Shown: positions 25,974 through 36,381 of the stretch, piece after piece
Position numbering within the stretch: position 1 is the first letter of the stretch
How the letters are laid out: each line of letters begins with the position of its first letter
Origin: Paraburkholderia translucens
Lineage (GTDB): Bacteria; Pseudomonadota; Gammaproteobacteria; Burkholderiales; Burkholderiaceae
Direction: 5' to 3'
Assembly: GCF_020881035.1 (NCBI RefSeq)
Contig: NZ_JAJITC010000001.1
Span: forward strand, 124,001 to 188,000
DNA: 64,000 bases
Notes under the pieces: model-generated
Told to the model about the DNA's origin: nothing
Seen by the model: only the letters and a program-made list of their open reading frames with translations
The model's database searches: none
Program-made: the position numbers and the translations under genes

Positions 25974-27401
25974 ATGACTACGACTTGCACGCCAGCCGAC
26001 ACGGAACGCTCCGTTCTGTACGTGGCGAACGCGCCCGACCAGAAACTCGTCGAGTTTCTGGCCGCGTCGGGATGGCAAGCCGTGCACGCGAAAAGCCCGG
26101 CCGTTGCCGAACGCACGATCGAGCGCTGCAACATCAAGGTCGGTCTCATTCAGTTACCCGAAGATTGCACGTCACAGCAACTGTCCGCACTCGCGCTGTG
26201 CATGCGCCGCGTCGAAACCAACTGGGTCGCGCAGATCATGCCGGGCCAGGCCGACAACGAGCTCGTCAGCCGCTTCATCCTCGACTACTGCTTCGATTTC
26301 GTCACGCAACCGTGGCTCAACGAGCGGCTCGTGTTCGCGCTCGGCCATGCGCACGGGCTGTCGAGCCTGCGTCAGCCGCGCGACGCGCTGGAGCCTTCGC
26401 TCGGCCGCCACGGCATGGTCGGACAATGCGAGCCGATGCAGCAGCTCTACCGGCGCATCGACAAATGCGGCGTGACCGACGCGCCGGTGTTCATCGCGGG
26501 CGAATCGGGCACCGGCAAGGAGCTGACCGCGCGTGCTATTCACGATCGCTCGCCGCGCGCCGGCCGCCCGTTTGTCGCGATCAATTGCGCGGCGATCCCG
26601 CCAGGTTTGCTGCAAGCCGAACTGTTCGGCCATGAGCGCGGCGCATTTACGGGCGCGCTGCAACGCAAGATCGGCCGCATCGAGAGCGCGCACGAGGGCA
26701 CGCTGTTTCTCGACGAAATCGGCGACATGCCGCACGAATGCCAGGCGGTGCTGCTGCGTTTCCTTCAGGAAGGCACGATCGAGCGGCTCGGCGGCAACGG
26801 TCCGATCAGCGTCGACGTGCGCGTGATCTCCGCGACCCACGTCGATCTGGAGCGCGCCGTCGAAGACGAGCGCTTCCGCTCCGACCTCTATCACCGGCTG
26901 TGCGTGCTGCGCCTCGTGGAGCCGCCGCTGCGCGAACGAGGCGGCGACATCAAGCTGCTCGCCAACTACGCGCTCAGCATGTACAAACAGGACGGTGCGC
27001 GCAAACTGCGCGGCCTGTCCAGCGACGCGATCGTCGCGATGTCGAACTATCCGTGGCCGGGCAACGTGCGCGAGCTGATCAACTGCGTGCGCCGCGCCGT
27101 CGTGATGAGCGAGGGCCGCTTCATCACCGCGAGCGACCTCGGCTTGCCGGAGGCCGACAACGGCCCGGCGGTCACGCTCGCTGAAATCCGCAGCAAAGCC
27201 GAAAAAGACGCGATCGAGAACGCGCTGCAGCGGCACGGTTACAAGCTGTCCGACGCGGCGGCCGAACTCGGCATTTCGCGCGCCACGCTGTACCGGCTGA
27301 TGCACGCGAACCGGCTGCATCAGGAGCCGGCCGGACGCGGTGCAAGCGGCGGCCCGGATGGCGACGACGAAGCCGGGCGGCACACCTCGTCGGCGGCATG
27401 A
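25974..27401 (+). CDS. VpsR-like sigma-54-dependent activator
   Basis: A 475-residue enhancer-binding protein. The first ~130 residues form a receiver-like domain of the VpsR type without a clear phospho-acceptor aspartate. The AAA+ domain has Walker A GESGTGKE, an intact sigma-54 contact loop RGAFTGALQ and the arginine-finger region, and a Fis-type helix-turn-helix ends the conserved part ([19 protein letters not shown]). VpsR-type proteins in Vibrio and Burkholderia respond to cyclic-di-GMP and control exopolysaccharide. The nearest sigma-54 promoter is the leftward one in the adjacent gap. Exopolysaccharide or pilus control is inferred. Confidence 0.82.
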   Translation: MTTTCTPADTERSVLYVANAPDQKLVEFLAASGWQAVHAKSPAVAERTIERCNIKVGLIQLPEDCTSQQLSALALCMRRVETNWVAQIMPGQADNELVSRFILDYCFDFVTQPWLNERLVFALGHAHGLSSLRQPRDALEPSLGRHGMVGQCEPMQQLYRRIDKCGVTDAPVFIAGESGTGKELTARAIHDRSPRAGRPFVAINCAAIPPGLLQAELFGHERGAFTGALQRKIGRIESAHEGTLFLDEIGDMPHECQAVLLRFLQEGTIERLGGNGPISVDVRVISATHVDLERAVEDERFRSDLYHRLCVLRLVEPPLRERGGDIKLLANYALSMYKQDGARKLRGLSSDAIVAMSNYPWPGNVRELINCVRRAVVMSEGRFITASDLGLPEADNGPAVTLAEIRSKAEKDAIENALQRHGYKLSDAAAELGISRATLYRLMHANRLHQEPAGRGASGGPDGDDEAGRHTSSAA

Positions 27402-27777
27402 GCAGCGATTCAAGCGGCTTTTCGTAGTGGATGCCGAGCGGCGCACGGCGCAGGCAATAGATCATCCGCCACGTAGCGCGCCCGGCGCGCGCCTGAACTA
27501 GTCGCCCGAGACCCTCCCGCACCTGCGCCAGAATTTTCACCACGAAGCGGGTCCATCCCTGCCCCGCCACACCGGCCCGGGCCGGCTTTCTGCTACCTTC
27601 GACAGGTCTGCCGGCCGTCATCGGCTATCCTGTCGCATCGACCGCACGCCCGGCCGGCATGCCTGCGCCGCAGGAACTTCAGCCCCGCAACCCGTGTCCG
27701 TCCCGGGTCGTCCGGCTGAAACCGGCCTCAGGTTCCGGCACAATCGCCCGCATTGGCTTCACCCCGCCTTACACCCT
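27402..27777. other. Non-coding gap upstream of the MscS-type gene
   Basis: About 376 bases between two rightward genes. No protein, RNA gene or clear terminator is recognised. A leftward open frame through the area (to 27621) has a shape faintly like toxin-antitoxin toxins at its C-terminal end but no convincing match. It presumably contains the promoter of the channel gene. Confidence 0.4.
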
Positions 27778-30270
27778 ATGCAAAAATTTCTCAGAGTCTG
27801 CTTTTTCGTTTTACTGCTTACCGGCGCGGCACCCACCTTTGCCGCCGCGCCGCAGGCCACCCCCGCCGCCGCGCCCGCATCGGCCCCCGTCAGCCTGACG
27901 CCCCAGCAGGCCCGCAACGCGCTCGACGTCCTGAACGATCCGAAACGTCGCGCGCAACTCGCCGATACGCTGGAGGCGATCGCCGCCGCCGGCGCGTTGA
28001 GCGCCCCGGCAGCGTCGGCGCCCGCCGCGGCAAGCGGTCCGGCCGCGCTCGTGCCGGACGCGTTCAAATCCAATGGCCTCGCCTCGCAGCTCGCGCGCCA
28101 GGGTGCGCATTACGTCGCCCATCTCGCGACCTCGCTGCGCGACTCGATCGCCGCGCTGCTCGACATCGGGTCGGCGCGCGCGTGGTGGCACTGGCAGTTC
28201 ACCGACCCGCACGCGCGGGCGGTGCTGTTCAAGGTGCTGGGGTCGCTGCTGGCCGCGCTGGTCCCTGCGCTCGTGCTCGAATGGCTGACACGGCGGCTGC
28301 TGCGGCGCGCCTATCGGGCGATCGCCGCGCGCCGCGAAGCCGCGTGGTTGGAGGAGAACGACGAGGCGCAGTTCGTCGCGACCGGCCCGACCGCGCCGTA
28401 CGCCTCGCCTTCGGAAAAAGGCCGCGCGATCAAAGCCGAAGGCAAGCGCAGCGCGACGCACCACTGGACGCTGCTGCAACGTCTGCCGCGCGCGTTTCTG
28501 ATCACGCTGGTGCGGCTCGTGCCGCTCGCGGTGTTCATCGGCGCGGCGAGCGGGCTCATGCCGATCGTCACCAGCAACGGCACCCCGCAGGACCGCGCGC
28601 TCGATTCGCTGATCGACGTCTATGTGGTGTGCCGCTGCGTCGCGATCCTCGGCGCGTTCTTCCTGCAACCGACCGCGCCGCGTCTGCGGCTGCTGCGCAT
28701 GGGCGATGCGTGGGCCGCCTACGTGCTTGGCTGGATCGAGCGGATCGTCGCCGTTGTCGGGGCCGGCGTCGCGCTCGCCGGGCTTGCGCAGGCGCTCGGC
28801 CTGAACGACGCCGCGCGTCTCGCGCTGCTGAAAGTTGTCGCGCTCGTCGGTCACGTCATGATCTCGATCCTCGTGCTGCGCTGCGCGAAGCCGGTCGCCA
28901 ACCGGATCCGCAAACGCTTCTCCGTGCACGAGTCGTTGGAGATGTTCGGCAACGCGCTCGCGGACGCGTGGGCCTGGGCCACCGTGGGCATCGTGATGGC
29001 GCTGTGGTTCGTGTGGGCCTTCGACGTGCAGAACGGCTATCACGCGCTCGTGAATATCGGTGGCATGACGCTCGCGATCCTGATCGGCGCGCGGCTCGTA
29101 TCGATCGTGATCTTCGGCGCGCTCGCGCGCGTTTTTCATGTAGAGGACGAGGAGTCGCGCTCGCTCGTGCATGAGCACGCTCACCGCTATTACCCGCTGC
29201 TGCGGCGCGTGGTGAGCTGGATCATCGGCATCGTCACCGCGTTCGCACTGTTGCAGGCATGGGGCGTCGACGTTCTCGATCTGTTCCGCAGCGGCACGAT
29301 CGGTCACCGGCTCGCCTCGGCGCTCGCAACGATCGCCGTGGCCGCGATCGTCGCGCTGGTGGTGTGGGAGGTCGTCAACGTCTCGGCCGAGCGGCGCCTC
29401 GACAACTGGACGAGCAGCGGCGATCTGGTGCGCGCGGCACGCCTGCGCACCCTGTTGCCGATGCTGCGCACCGCGCTCTTCTGCGTGATCGCGCTCGTCG
29501 TCGTGCTGACCGGCCTGAGCCAACTTGGCGTAAATATCGGCCCCCTGCTGGCGGGCGCGAGTATCTTCGGCGTTGCGCTCGGCTTCGGCTCACAGAAGCT
29601 CGTGCAGGACTTCATCACTGGCATCTTCCTGCTGATGGAAAACGCGATGCAGGTCGGTGACTGGGTCACGCTCGCGGGCGTGTCGGGCACCGTCGAATAT
29701 CTGTCGATCCGCACCGTGCGGCTGCGTGGCAGCGACGGCTCGCTGTTCACGGTGCCGTTCAGCTCGGTGTCGACGGTGAACAACACGAATCGCGGGCTCG
29801 GCAACGCGGCGGTGCGCGTGAACATCGTGTTCGGTCAGGACGTCGAGCGCGCGATCGACACGCTGAAGGCAATCGGCGCCTCGCTGCGCGACGATGACAA
29901 GTTCAAGGAGGGCATCCTGTCGGACTTCTCGTTCTGGGGCGTCGATGCGGTCGACGGGTCGGCGATCACGCTGGCCGGTCAGATGCAATGCCGCGATACG
30001 TCGCGCTGGGGTGTGCAGCGCGAATTCAACCGGCGCATCGTCGAGCGCTTCAGCGAACTCGGCATCGAGATCGCAAATCCGCAGCGTCATCTGCTCACCT
30101 GGGATCCCGCGAGCAAGGCCAAGGTCGATACGGTCGTGCCGCGCTCGCGAGACGGCCACGTTCCGCACAAGGGCGACGCGCCGCTCGACGATCAGATTCC
30201 CGTCGATCCCAGTCCGGCCGGCGGCCCCGGCACACTCGGCAATCCTGGCGCGACCTCGCCGCATGCGTGA
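27778..30270 (+). CDS. Large MscS-family mechanosensitive channel (YbiO-like)
   Basis: An 830-residue inner-membrane channel. It starts with a signal peptide (RVCFFVLLLTGAAPTFA), then a periplasmic Ala/Pro-rich domain, about ten membrane helices, and the conserved MscS pore and beta domain (GVALGFGSQKLVQDFITGIF followed by MENAMQVGDWVTLAGVSGTV, about residues 600-640). A Pro/Gly-rich tail ends it. E. coli YbiO is the nearest type at about 740 residues. It would open under membrane tension and release solutes during osmotic downshock. Monocistronic; the start at 27778 gives the signal peptide. Confidence 0.88.
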   Translation: MQKFLRVCFFVLLLTGAAPTFAAAPQATPAAAPASAPVSLTPQQARNALDVLNDPKRRAQLADTLEAIAAAGALSAPAASAPAAASGPAALVPDAFKSNGLASQLARQGAHYVAHLATSLRDSIAALLDIGSARAWWHWQFTDPHARAVLFKVLGSLLAALVPALVLEWLTRRLLRRAYRAIAARREAAWLEENDEAQFVATGPTAPYASPSEKGRAIKAEGKRSATHHWTLLQRLPRAFLITLVRLVPLAVFIGAASGLMPIVTSNGTPQDRALDSLIDVYVVCRCVAILGAFFLQPTAPRLRLLRMGDAWAAYVLGWIERIVAVVGAGVALAGLAQALGLNDAARLALLKVVALVGHVMISILVLRCAKPVANRIRKRFSVHESLEMFGNALADAWAWATVGIVMALWFVWAFDVQNGYHALVNIGGMTLAILIGARLVSIVIFGALARVFHVEDEESRSLVHEHAHRYYPLLRRVVSWIIGIVTAFALLQAWGVDVLDLFRSGTIGHRLASALATIAVAAIVALVVWEVVNVSAERRLDNWTSSGDLVRAARLRTLLPMLRTALFCVIALVVVLTGLSQLGVNIGPLLAGASIFGVALGFGSQKLVQDFITGIFLLMENAMQVGDWVTLAGVSGTVEYLSIRTVRLRGSDGSLFTVPFSSVSTVNNTNRGLGNAAVRVNIVFGQDVERAIDTLKAIGASLRDDDKFKEGILSDFSFWGVDAVDGSAITLAGQMQCRDTSRWGVQREFNRRIVERFSELGIEIANPQRHLLTWDPASKAKVDTVVPRSRDGHVPHKGDAPLDDQIPVDPSPAGGPGTLGNPGATSPHA

Positions 30271-30309
30271 CACGCCGCGCGCGTGAACGTGCGCTAGCGC
30301 CGCGCGGCG

Positions 30310-32571
30310 CTAGCGCACTTGCCACCAGCGCGGCAAGAGGCGCCGCACTTCCGGCCGGCGAAAGCGGTCGTCGATCAGATGCACGACGCCGCGGTCTTCC
30401 TCGGTGCGGATCACACGCCCCGCCGCCTGCACGACTTTCTGCAAACCCGGATACAGGTACATGTAGTCGTAGCCGTTGCCGAAGCGCGCGTCGAGCGTAC
30501 GGCGCATCTGCTCGTTGACCTCGTTGATCTGTGGCAGGCCGAGGGTCGCGACGAACGCGCCAATCAGCTGCTGGCCGCTCAGATCGACGCCTTCCGAAAA
30601 CGCTCCGCCGAGCACCGCGAAGCCGATGCCCCGATTCATCGTCCTGAAGCGCGCGAGAAATGCGTCGCGCGCGGCTTCGTCCATGCCGGGCTCCTGCGCC
30701 CACACCGGTAAGCCCGGATGCCGCTCGCGCAGCAGCGCGACCACGCGTTGCAGATAATCGAAACTGCTCAGGAAACCCAGGTAGTTGCCGGGCTGTGCAT
30801 CGTACTGCTGCGCGATCAGCTCGACGATCGGCGCGAGCGAGCGCTCGCGGTCGCGCCAGCGCGTCGACACATGAGCGGCCACGTGCACCTGCAACTGGTC
30901 CGCGCGAAACGGCCCTTCCACGTCGAGCCACTGCGTGTCGTCGGCAAGCCCAAGTGTGTCGCGATAGAAATGCTGCGGGCTGAGCGTACCGGAGAACATC
31001 ACCGTGGTACGCGCGGCCGCATAGCGCGGCGCGAGAAACGACGCGGGGATCACGTTGCGCACGCACAGCGTCGCGCTGGTTTTGTCGCGCGGCGAGTACC
31101 GGTCGGCGCTCAACGCCACGTCGAACATCGAATGCTCGCCGAACTGCTCGGCGAGCGCGACGAAGTGCATGGCGTCGAAGAAGGCCCGCAGCCCTTGTTC
31201 GTCGATCGACAACGGTGCGTCGGCAAGTTGATCCGTTACGGCGCCGATCAGATTCTGCGCGGCCGACAGCAGCTTGCCCGGCACCTCGGCATACACCTGA
31301 TAGCTGGCCGTTTGCGCCCGCTTCACCGCGTTCCACTCGCGCTGCAAGCGCTCCAACGGTCTCTTCAGCGCCGCCGGCGCGCTCTTGCGCGCGAGCCGGA
31401 ACGCGCTTTGATCGAGCGAGGCGGTGTACATGCGGCGCGCGCGTTCGAGCAGGTTGTGCGCTTCGTCGACCAGCACGCCGACGCGCCACTGGTTGAGCTG
31501 CGTAAGCGCATACAGCATCGCGCTCGTGTCGTAGTAGTAGTTGTAATCGCCGACGATCACATCGGCCCAGCGCGCAAGCTCCTGCGCCAGATAGTACGGA
31601 CAGATGTCGTGCGCCAGCGCAGCCTCGCGCACGGCCGCGCGATCGAGCCGCGCCGTCGCCAGCGCGGCGGCGCGCCCCGCATCGAGACGATCGTAAAAGC
31701 CGCGTGCGAGCGGACAGGACTCGCCGTTGCAGGCTTTGTCCGGATGCTCGCAGGCTTTGTCGCGCGCGACGAGTTCGAGTGTTCTCAACGGCAACGGCGC
31801 TGCCCGGTGCAGCGAGTCGATCGCCTCGAGCGCAAGCGCGCGGCCCGGTGTTTTCGCGGTCAGAAAGAACACGCGATCGAGCCGCTCTTCGCCGCAAGCC
31901 TTCAACAATGGAAAAATCGTCGCCAGCGTTTTACCGATGCCGGTCGGCGCCTGCGCCATCAACGGCCTGCCGTCGCGTGCCGCACGATACACGGCCACCG
32001 CTAACTCGCGCTGCCCGCGGCGAAACTGCTTGTACGGAAACTGCAACGTGACGAGCGCCGCATTGCGCTCGGCCCGATGCGCGTCCTCCTGCACGGCCCA
32101 ATCGAGAAATCGCTCGCACTGCTCGACAAAGAAGATTTCGAGTTCGCGAGCGCTGTGCTGCTGCGTCAATACCGTTTCCTTCTGACTGCCGATGTCGAAG
32201 TACACCAGCGCGACCGTCAGCTCGGCGAGCCGGCGCGCCTGGCACAGCAGGTGTCCATACACGAGCGCCTGCGCCCAATGCAGCACGCGATGGTTCGCAG
32301 GCATGCGCGCGAGATCGCCGCGATACGTCTTCACTTCTTCCAGCCGGTTCGCGATTGGGTCGTAGCCGTCCGCGCGGCCACGCACGGTCAGACTGCGATG
32401 CGTGCCCGTCAGCGCGAGTTCGGTCTCGTAGCCGCTTGCGCGCCGCCCCGCAACCATCTGATGCCCCGCGATGCCTTCGAGCGAGGTCGGCGCGGGCGTG
32501 AAGCGCAGATCGAGATCGCCGCGCCGCGCCGTGAATTCGCACATCGCTCGTACGGCCACTACATAGCTCAT
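30310..32571 (-). CDS. XPD/DinG-type helicase with N-terminal PD-(D/E)XK nuclease-like domain
   Basis: A 753-residue DNA repair-type helicase. The N-terminal ~180 residues match the PD-(D/E)XK nuclease pattern (D68 in GRADGYD, E79 and K81 in EEVKTY, Q101 in HWAQALVYG), as in Cas4- and Dna2-like proteins. The helicase part has Walker A APTGIGKT (208-215), an iron-sulphur cysteine set (C274, C281, C286, C324), DEAH (369-372) and the C-terminal QAAGRVIR motif. It should unwind 5'-to-3' from single-stranded ends. Its ATG overlaps the stop of the VRR-NUC gene by four bases (32568-32571), so the two proteins are made together. Confidence 0.85.
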   Translation of the reverse strand: MSYVVAVRAMCEFTARRGDLDLRFTPAPTSLEGIAGHQMVAGRRASGYETELALTGTHRSLTVRGRADGYDPIANRLEEVKTYRGDLARMPANHRVLHWAQALVYGHLLCQARRLAELTVALVYFDIGSQKETVLTQQHSARELEIFFVEQCERFLDWAVQEDAHRAERNAALVTLQFPYKQFRRGQRELAVAVYRAARDGRPLMAQAPTGIGKTLATIFPLLKACGEERLDRVFFLTAKTPGRALALEAIDSLHRAAPLPLRTLELVARDKACEHPDKACNGESCPLARGFYDRLDAGRAAALATARLDRAAVREAALAHDICPYYLAQELARWADVIVGDYNYYYDTSAMLYALTQLNQWRVGVLVDEAHNLLERARRMYTASLDQSAFRLARKSAPAALKRPLERLQREWNAVKRAQTASYQVYAEVPGKLLSAAQNLIGAVTDQLADAPLSIDEQGLRAFFDAMHFVALAEQFGEHSMFDVALSADRYSPRDKTSATLCVRNVIPASFLAPRYAAARTTVMFSGTLSPQHFYRDTLGLADDTQWLDVEGPFRADQLQVHVAAHVSTRWRDRERSLAPIVELIAQQYDAQPGNYLGFLSSFDYLQRVVALLRERHPGLPVWAQEPGMDEAARDAFLARFRTMNRGIGFAVLGGAFSEGVDLSGQQLIGAFVATLGLPQINEVNEQMRRTLDARFGNGYDYMYLYPGLQKVVQAAGRVIRTEEDRGVVHLIDDRFRRPEVRRLLPRWWQVR

Positions 32572-34337
32572 ACGGCGCGCTCCGCTTCGCCGGGCCCTGC
32601 GATGTCTGCTTCGCTCTCCGCTTCTTGCCCGGCCCAGCGCACATCGACCACGCGCACCGGCATGCCGTGCCGGGCGCAATACGCGAGCCAGCGGATCTGG
32701 TTGTCCTGCAGACGATCGCCAGGGCCTTTCACCTCGATCAATTCATAGCGACGCTCGGCCGGCCAGAACCGGATCAGATCGGGCAAGCCCGAACGATTGC
32801 CGCGAATGTCGGAGAGCAGGCGCTCGAACCACAGCTTCAGATGCGCGGCGGGCAGACAGTCGAGCGCGAGTGCAATGAGTTCGGGCGTCAGCAGTCCCCA
32901 GAACACGAACGGCGACTGCACCCCGGCCTTGTCACGCAGATGGCGCAGAATCGTCTCGCGATAGACGCCGCTATCGAGTTGCGCGAAGCACGCGCCGAAC
33001 TGCGCGGCGCGACGCGCGTGAAAATCCGGCGCGTACAGATCGGCCGGCCCGCGCTGGAACGGATGAAAAAACGCGCCGGGCAGCGCCGCGAAAACCGGCT
33101 CCCAGCACAGCAGGCCGAACAGCGAATTGATCAGCGCGTTCTCGACGTAATGCACCGGCGCGGCGTCGCTGCTCAAATGATCGCGCACCGCGTATTCGAC
33201 GGCCACTGGCGCGTCAGGCTTCGGCAGCACCAGCGTGCCGCGCTCGACGGGCCGTGCCGCCGGTGCGCGCGGCACCGGCTCGCCGCACTTGCGCCGCAAA
33301 CGCGGCAACATCCGCGCCACACGCTGCGCTTCTTCCTCGCTCTCGGGCGCGGCGTCAGCCTGCAAGGCCAGCGCGAGCGCTTCGGCGAAACGCTCGCCGC
33401 GCTCGAATACCCGCATGCGTCGATGACGCGCGCCCGGCCAGGCGCACGCGGCGTAGACCGCGAGCGCGGTGCCCCACTGCCCGCGCCGCTCGCAATCCTG
33501 GCCGATGCGGAACAGCAGTTTCGCGCGACGCGTTTCGAGCCATGGGTTCGCGGTCTCGATCGAATGGACGGCCGCGATCAGTTCCTCCAGTGCGCCCGCG
33601 TCGTTGTCGACCGGTAGCCGTTCGAGCGCTTCCCGGCACGCGTGAAGCGCGACGTAGACGTCGATATCCGCGCGTCGCTGGAATGCACGCGACGACGGCC
33701 CAAACGCGACCTTCTCGTACTGGAACACGCCAAGATCGGCGAGCACGAACTCCGACCAGTCTTGATGCAGATTACCGAAGAACATCAGGCGCAAGCGCTC
33801 GCACAACGGCGCGATCGCGACGTGCAGCACGCGGTCCGTCGTGGCGCCATGCCATCCGGCAAGCGGACGCGAAACGCACGCAGGCACGTCGTCGCCTTCG
33901 GCTTCGTAAAACGCGCGCAGCGCTTCGAGCAGATCCGGTTTGCGCAGCGCCTTCGCGCCGGGAATCCGGGCGATCGCGTCCGTGAAGATATCCAGCAATT
34001 GCGCGCGCGTGCTGAGCGCGAAAAGATCGTCGAGAGACAGTGGCGGATCGGTGACGATCCAGCGATGCAGCGCCATCGGCAGCGCGGCTTGCATCGGACA
34101 GCCGATTTCGTCATAAACCAGGCGGCTCGCCCGGAACAGCCGGCCTTTGCGCATCAGCATGCGCACCAGCAATGCACGCGAAGCCTGAGGCAATTGCGCG
34201 AAGCCGTCGAGAAATGCGTGTTCCTCGTCGTCGAGCAGATCGTCGTAACGCGCGCCGAGCCACGCGAGCGCGCGCTCGAAATTCAGCAGGTAGTAGGGGA
34301 CGTCAGAACGGATCTCTGAGCGGGTAGCGGTTGCCAC
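32568..34337 (-). CDS. VRR-NUC domain nuclease, FAN1-like
   Basis: A 589-residue protein whose C-terminus is a VRR-NUC (PD-(D/E)XK) nuclease domain: GLPDLIRF followed by YELIEVKGPGDRLQDNQ (about residues 515-550), the FAN1 signature. The long helical N-terminal part is consistent with the SAP/TPR-like regions of bacterial FAN1. FAN1 trims branched DNA, especially at interstrand crosslinks. It is the first gene of a coupled pair with the nuclease-helicase downstream (ATGA overlap). Together they look like a crosslink or flap-processing unit. Confidence 0.85.
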   Translation of the reverse strand: MATATRSEIRSDVPYYLLNFERALAWLGARYDDLLDDEEHAFLDGFAQLPQASRALLVRMLMRKGRLFRASRLVYDEIGCPMQAALPMALHRWIVTDPPLSLDDLFALSTRAQLLDIFTDAIARIPGAKALRKPDLLEALRAFYEAEGDDVPACVSRPLAGWHGATTDRVLHVAIAPLCERLRLMFFGNLHQDWSEFVLADLGVFQYEKVAFGPSSRAFQRRADIDVYVALHACREALERLPVDNDAGALEELIAAVHSIETANPWLETRRAKLLFRIGQDCERRGQWGTALAVYAACAWPGARHRRMRVFERGERFAEALALALQADAAPESEEEAQRVARMLPRLRRKCGEPVPRAPAARPVERGTLVLPKPDAPVAVEYAVRDHLSSDAAPVHYVENALINSLFGLLCWEPVFAALPGAFFHPFQRGPADLYAPDFHARRAAQFGACFAQLDSGVYRETILRHLRDKAGVQSPFVFWGLLTPELIALALDCLPAAHLKLWFERLLSDIRGNRSGLPDLIRFWPAERRYELIEVKGPGDRLQDNQIRWLAYCARHGMPVRVVDVRWAGQEAESEADIAGPGEAERAV

Positions 34338-34406
34338 GGACTTTGTGCGGGACCTGTATGTTTATACAGTGATGATAGCAAAGTCCGGCGCGGCAACCGC
34401 CGCGCA

Positions 34407-34991
34407 TCAGTTCGCGAGCCACACGACCGTCAGCGAGCGAACCCCCTGTGCGCCGCGAATCAGGACACCCTCGATATCGGCGGTTGCCGACGGGCCGGTA
34501 ACGAGCGCCGCGTACCGCGCGCTGCGGAAATCGTCGCGACGGTAGACGTCCTGCAGTCCATCGAGCAATTGCGCGGGATCGAGCAACACGACCAGATGCT
34601 GGACGATATAGCCCAACGCATTGACCACATATTCCCGCTCGCTCAACCACACCGAGCCGGTTTCGGCGACGCCGAAGCGGGCCCGCACCACACCGACGTC
34701 GACATCCTGTAGCGATGCGGGGTCGGTGTGCGCCCCGATCGCCCGCGTGCCGGGCACTTCAGTGGTCGCCGATGCGATCGATGCCGCCGCGCCAAATCGC
34801 TCGCGAATCAGGTCGCTGACCTCGCCCGCGCTCGCCGCTTCGACGCAAGTCCCGCCCATCATCTGCAACGCGGCCGTGAAACGCGCGCGCAGATCTCCGC
34901 CGGGCGCATCGAACAGCGGCACGTCCTGACGCGGCCGCGCGGCCGGTTGCGCGGCGCGCACCTTGGCGAGAAAAGCCTCACGCGTTGTCAT
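34407..34991 (-). CDS. lutC: Lactate utilization protein C
   Basis: A 194-residue LUD-domain protein (YkgG type), part of the LutABC complex that oxidises L-lactate to pyruvate. The family pattern is visible in GVVRARFGVAETGSVWLSE and the C-terminal SATADIEGVLIRGAQG segment. Its ATG at 34991 lies inside the end of lutB (14-base overlap), giving tight translational coupling. It is the last gene of the lutABC operon. Confidence 0.88.
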   Translation of the reverse strand: MTTREAFLAKVRAAQPAARPRQDVPLFDAPGGDLRARFTAALQMMGGTCVEAASAGEVSDLIRERFGAAASIASATTEVPGTRAIGAHTDPASLQDVDVGVVRARFGVAETGSVWLSEREYVVNALGYIVQHLVVLLDPAQLLDGLQDVYRRDDFRSARYAALVTGPSATADIEGVLIRGAQGVRSLTVVWLAN

Positions 34992-36381
34992 CGCCGCCTC
35001 CGCGATTCTTTTTGTACCACGCATGAAAAGTCATCTTCGGCGCTTCCGGCAATTCGCGCTGCCGTCCCCAGATGTTCAAAGGGTTATACAAGACGAAATT
35101 CGGCAGCCGCCGCAACGCGCTGCCCATCGATGACACCGTCGCGCGATACAAGGTCGGGCTCGATAGCAAACGCCCCGCCATCTTCAGTACCTCCTGTTTC
35201 ACGAACGGCACTTCGTGCTGCTCGGCAATCACCGCGCGCCATTTGTAGATCTGCTCGTGAATGTTGATCTTCACCGGACATACGTTCGTGCAACTGCCGT
35301 TGAGCGTCGATGCGAACGGCAACGCGCTATACCGTTTCAGATCGAAGGTCGGATTGATGATCGCGCCGATCGGTCCCGAATAGGTGCCGCCGTATGACAG
35401 GCCGCCGCTGCGCCGATAGACCGGACACGTATTCATGCACGCGCCGCAGCGGATACATTTGAGCGAGTACCAGAAGTCCTCCATCGCGAGCCGCTCGGCT
35501 CGGCCATGATCGACGAGGATGAAATGCATTTCGGTGCCCGGCCGCGGCGCCCGAAAATGCGAGGTGTACTGCGTGATCGGTGAGCCCAATGCGCTGCGCG
35601 ACAGCATACGGACGAACACGCCGAGGTCCGACACCTTCGGTATCAGCTTCTCGATTCCGATCGAGGCGATATGCAGCGGCGGCACGTTCGCCGACAGATC
35701 CGCATTCCCCTCGTTCGTGCAGACGACAACCGTTCCGGTTTCGGCCACCGCGAAATTGCAGCCGGTCATGCCCGCCGTCTTCTCGCGCACGAAATACGGT
35801 CGCGTATTCATGCGTTGACTTTCGGCCAGGTAGTGAATGTCGCTATTGGCCGGATCGGTGCCGATGGTGCGGCCGAACAATTCGGCCACGTCCGCGCGCA
35901 GCTTGTGCACCGCCGGCACGACCATATGACTCGGGTCCTGATGATCGAGCTGCTGAATGCGCTCGCCGAGGTCCGTCTCCATCACGGTAATGCCGCGCGG
36001 TTCGAGATAGTCGCGCATGCGGCATTCGTCGGTCAGCATCGACTTGCTCTTCACGAGCGTCGTCATGCCCCGCTCGGACATCAGCCTGTGGACGATCGCG
36101 TTGTGCTCGTCCGCTGTCGCGGCCCAATGCACGACTACGCCGTTGGCCTCGGCCGTCGCCGCGAACTGCTCAAGGTAGTCGGCCAGATGCGACAGCGTAT
36201 GTTCCTTGATGCCCGACGCCAGCGTGCGCAACGTTTCCCATTCGGCAATGCCGTGCGCCTGCGCATCGCGCTTCTCGCGCAGGTCCCACAGACGCTTGTC
36301 GTGAAACGCGACGTGCTCGGTCTTGCCGATGAAAGAACCCGCCGCTCTCGCGTGGTCGACGCGATGCCCGTTGCGACTCAT
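34978..36381 (-). CDS. lutB: Lactate utilization protein B, iron-sulphur protein
   Basis: A 467-residue protein of the LutB/YkgF family with an N-terminal LUD domain and a C-terminal pair of ferredoxin-like 4Fe-4S motifs: CIRCGACMNTCPVYRR and, later, CTNVCPVKINIHEQIYKW. It carries electrons within the LutABC lactate-oxidising complex. Its start overlaps the lutA stop by four bases and its end overlaps lutC. Confidence 0.93.
   Translation of the reverse strand: MSRNGHRVDHARAAGSFIGKTEHVAFHDKRLWDLREKRDAQAHGIAEWETLRTLASGIKEHTLSHLADYLEQFAATAEANGVVVHWAATADEHNAIVHRLMSERGMTTLVKSKSMLTDECRMRDYLEPRGITVMETDLGERIQQLDHQDPSHMVVPAVHKLRADVAELFGRTIGTDPANSDIHYLAESQRMNTRPYFVREKTAGMTGCNFAVAETGTVVVCTNEGNADLSANVPPLHIASIGIEKLIPKVSDLGVFVRMLSRSALGSPITQYTSHFRAPRPGTEMHFILVDHGRAERLAMEDFWYSLKCIRCGACMNTCPVYRRSGGLSYGGTYSGPIGAIINPTFDLKRYSALPFASTLNGSCTNVCPVKINIHEQIYKWRAVIAEQHEVPFVKQEVLKMAGRLLSSPTLYRATVSSMGSALRRLPNFVLYNPLNIWGRQRELPEAPKMTFHAWYKKNRGGGDDNA

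Noticed and set aside
27172-27621. A leftward frame overlapping the end of the VpsR-like gene with a C-terminus slightly like small toxins
   Set aside because: No recognisable toxin motif, no antitoxin partner, and most of the frame is antisense to a real gene.
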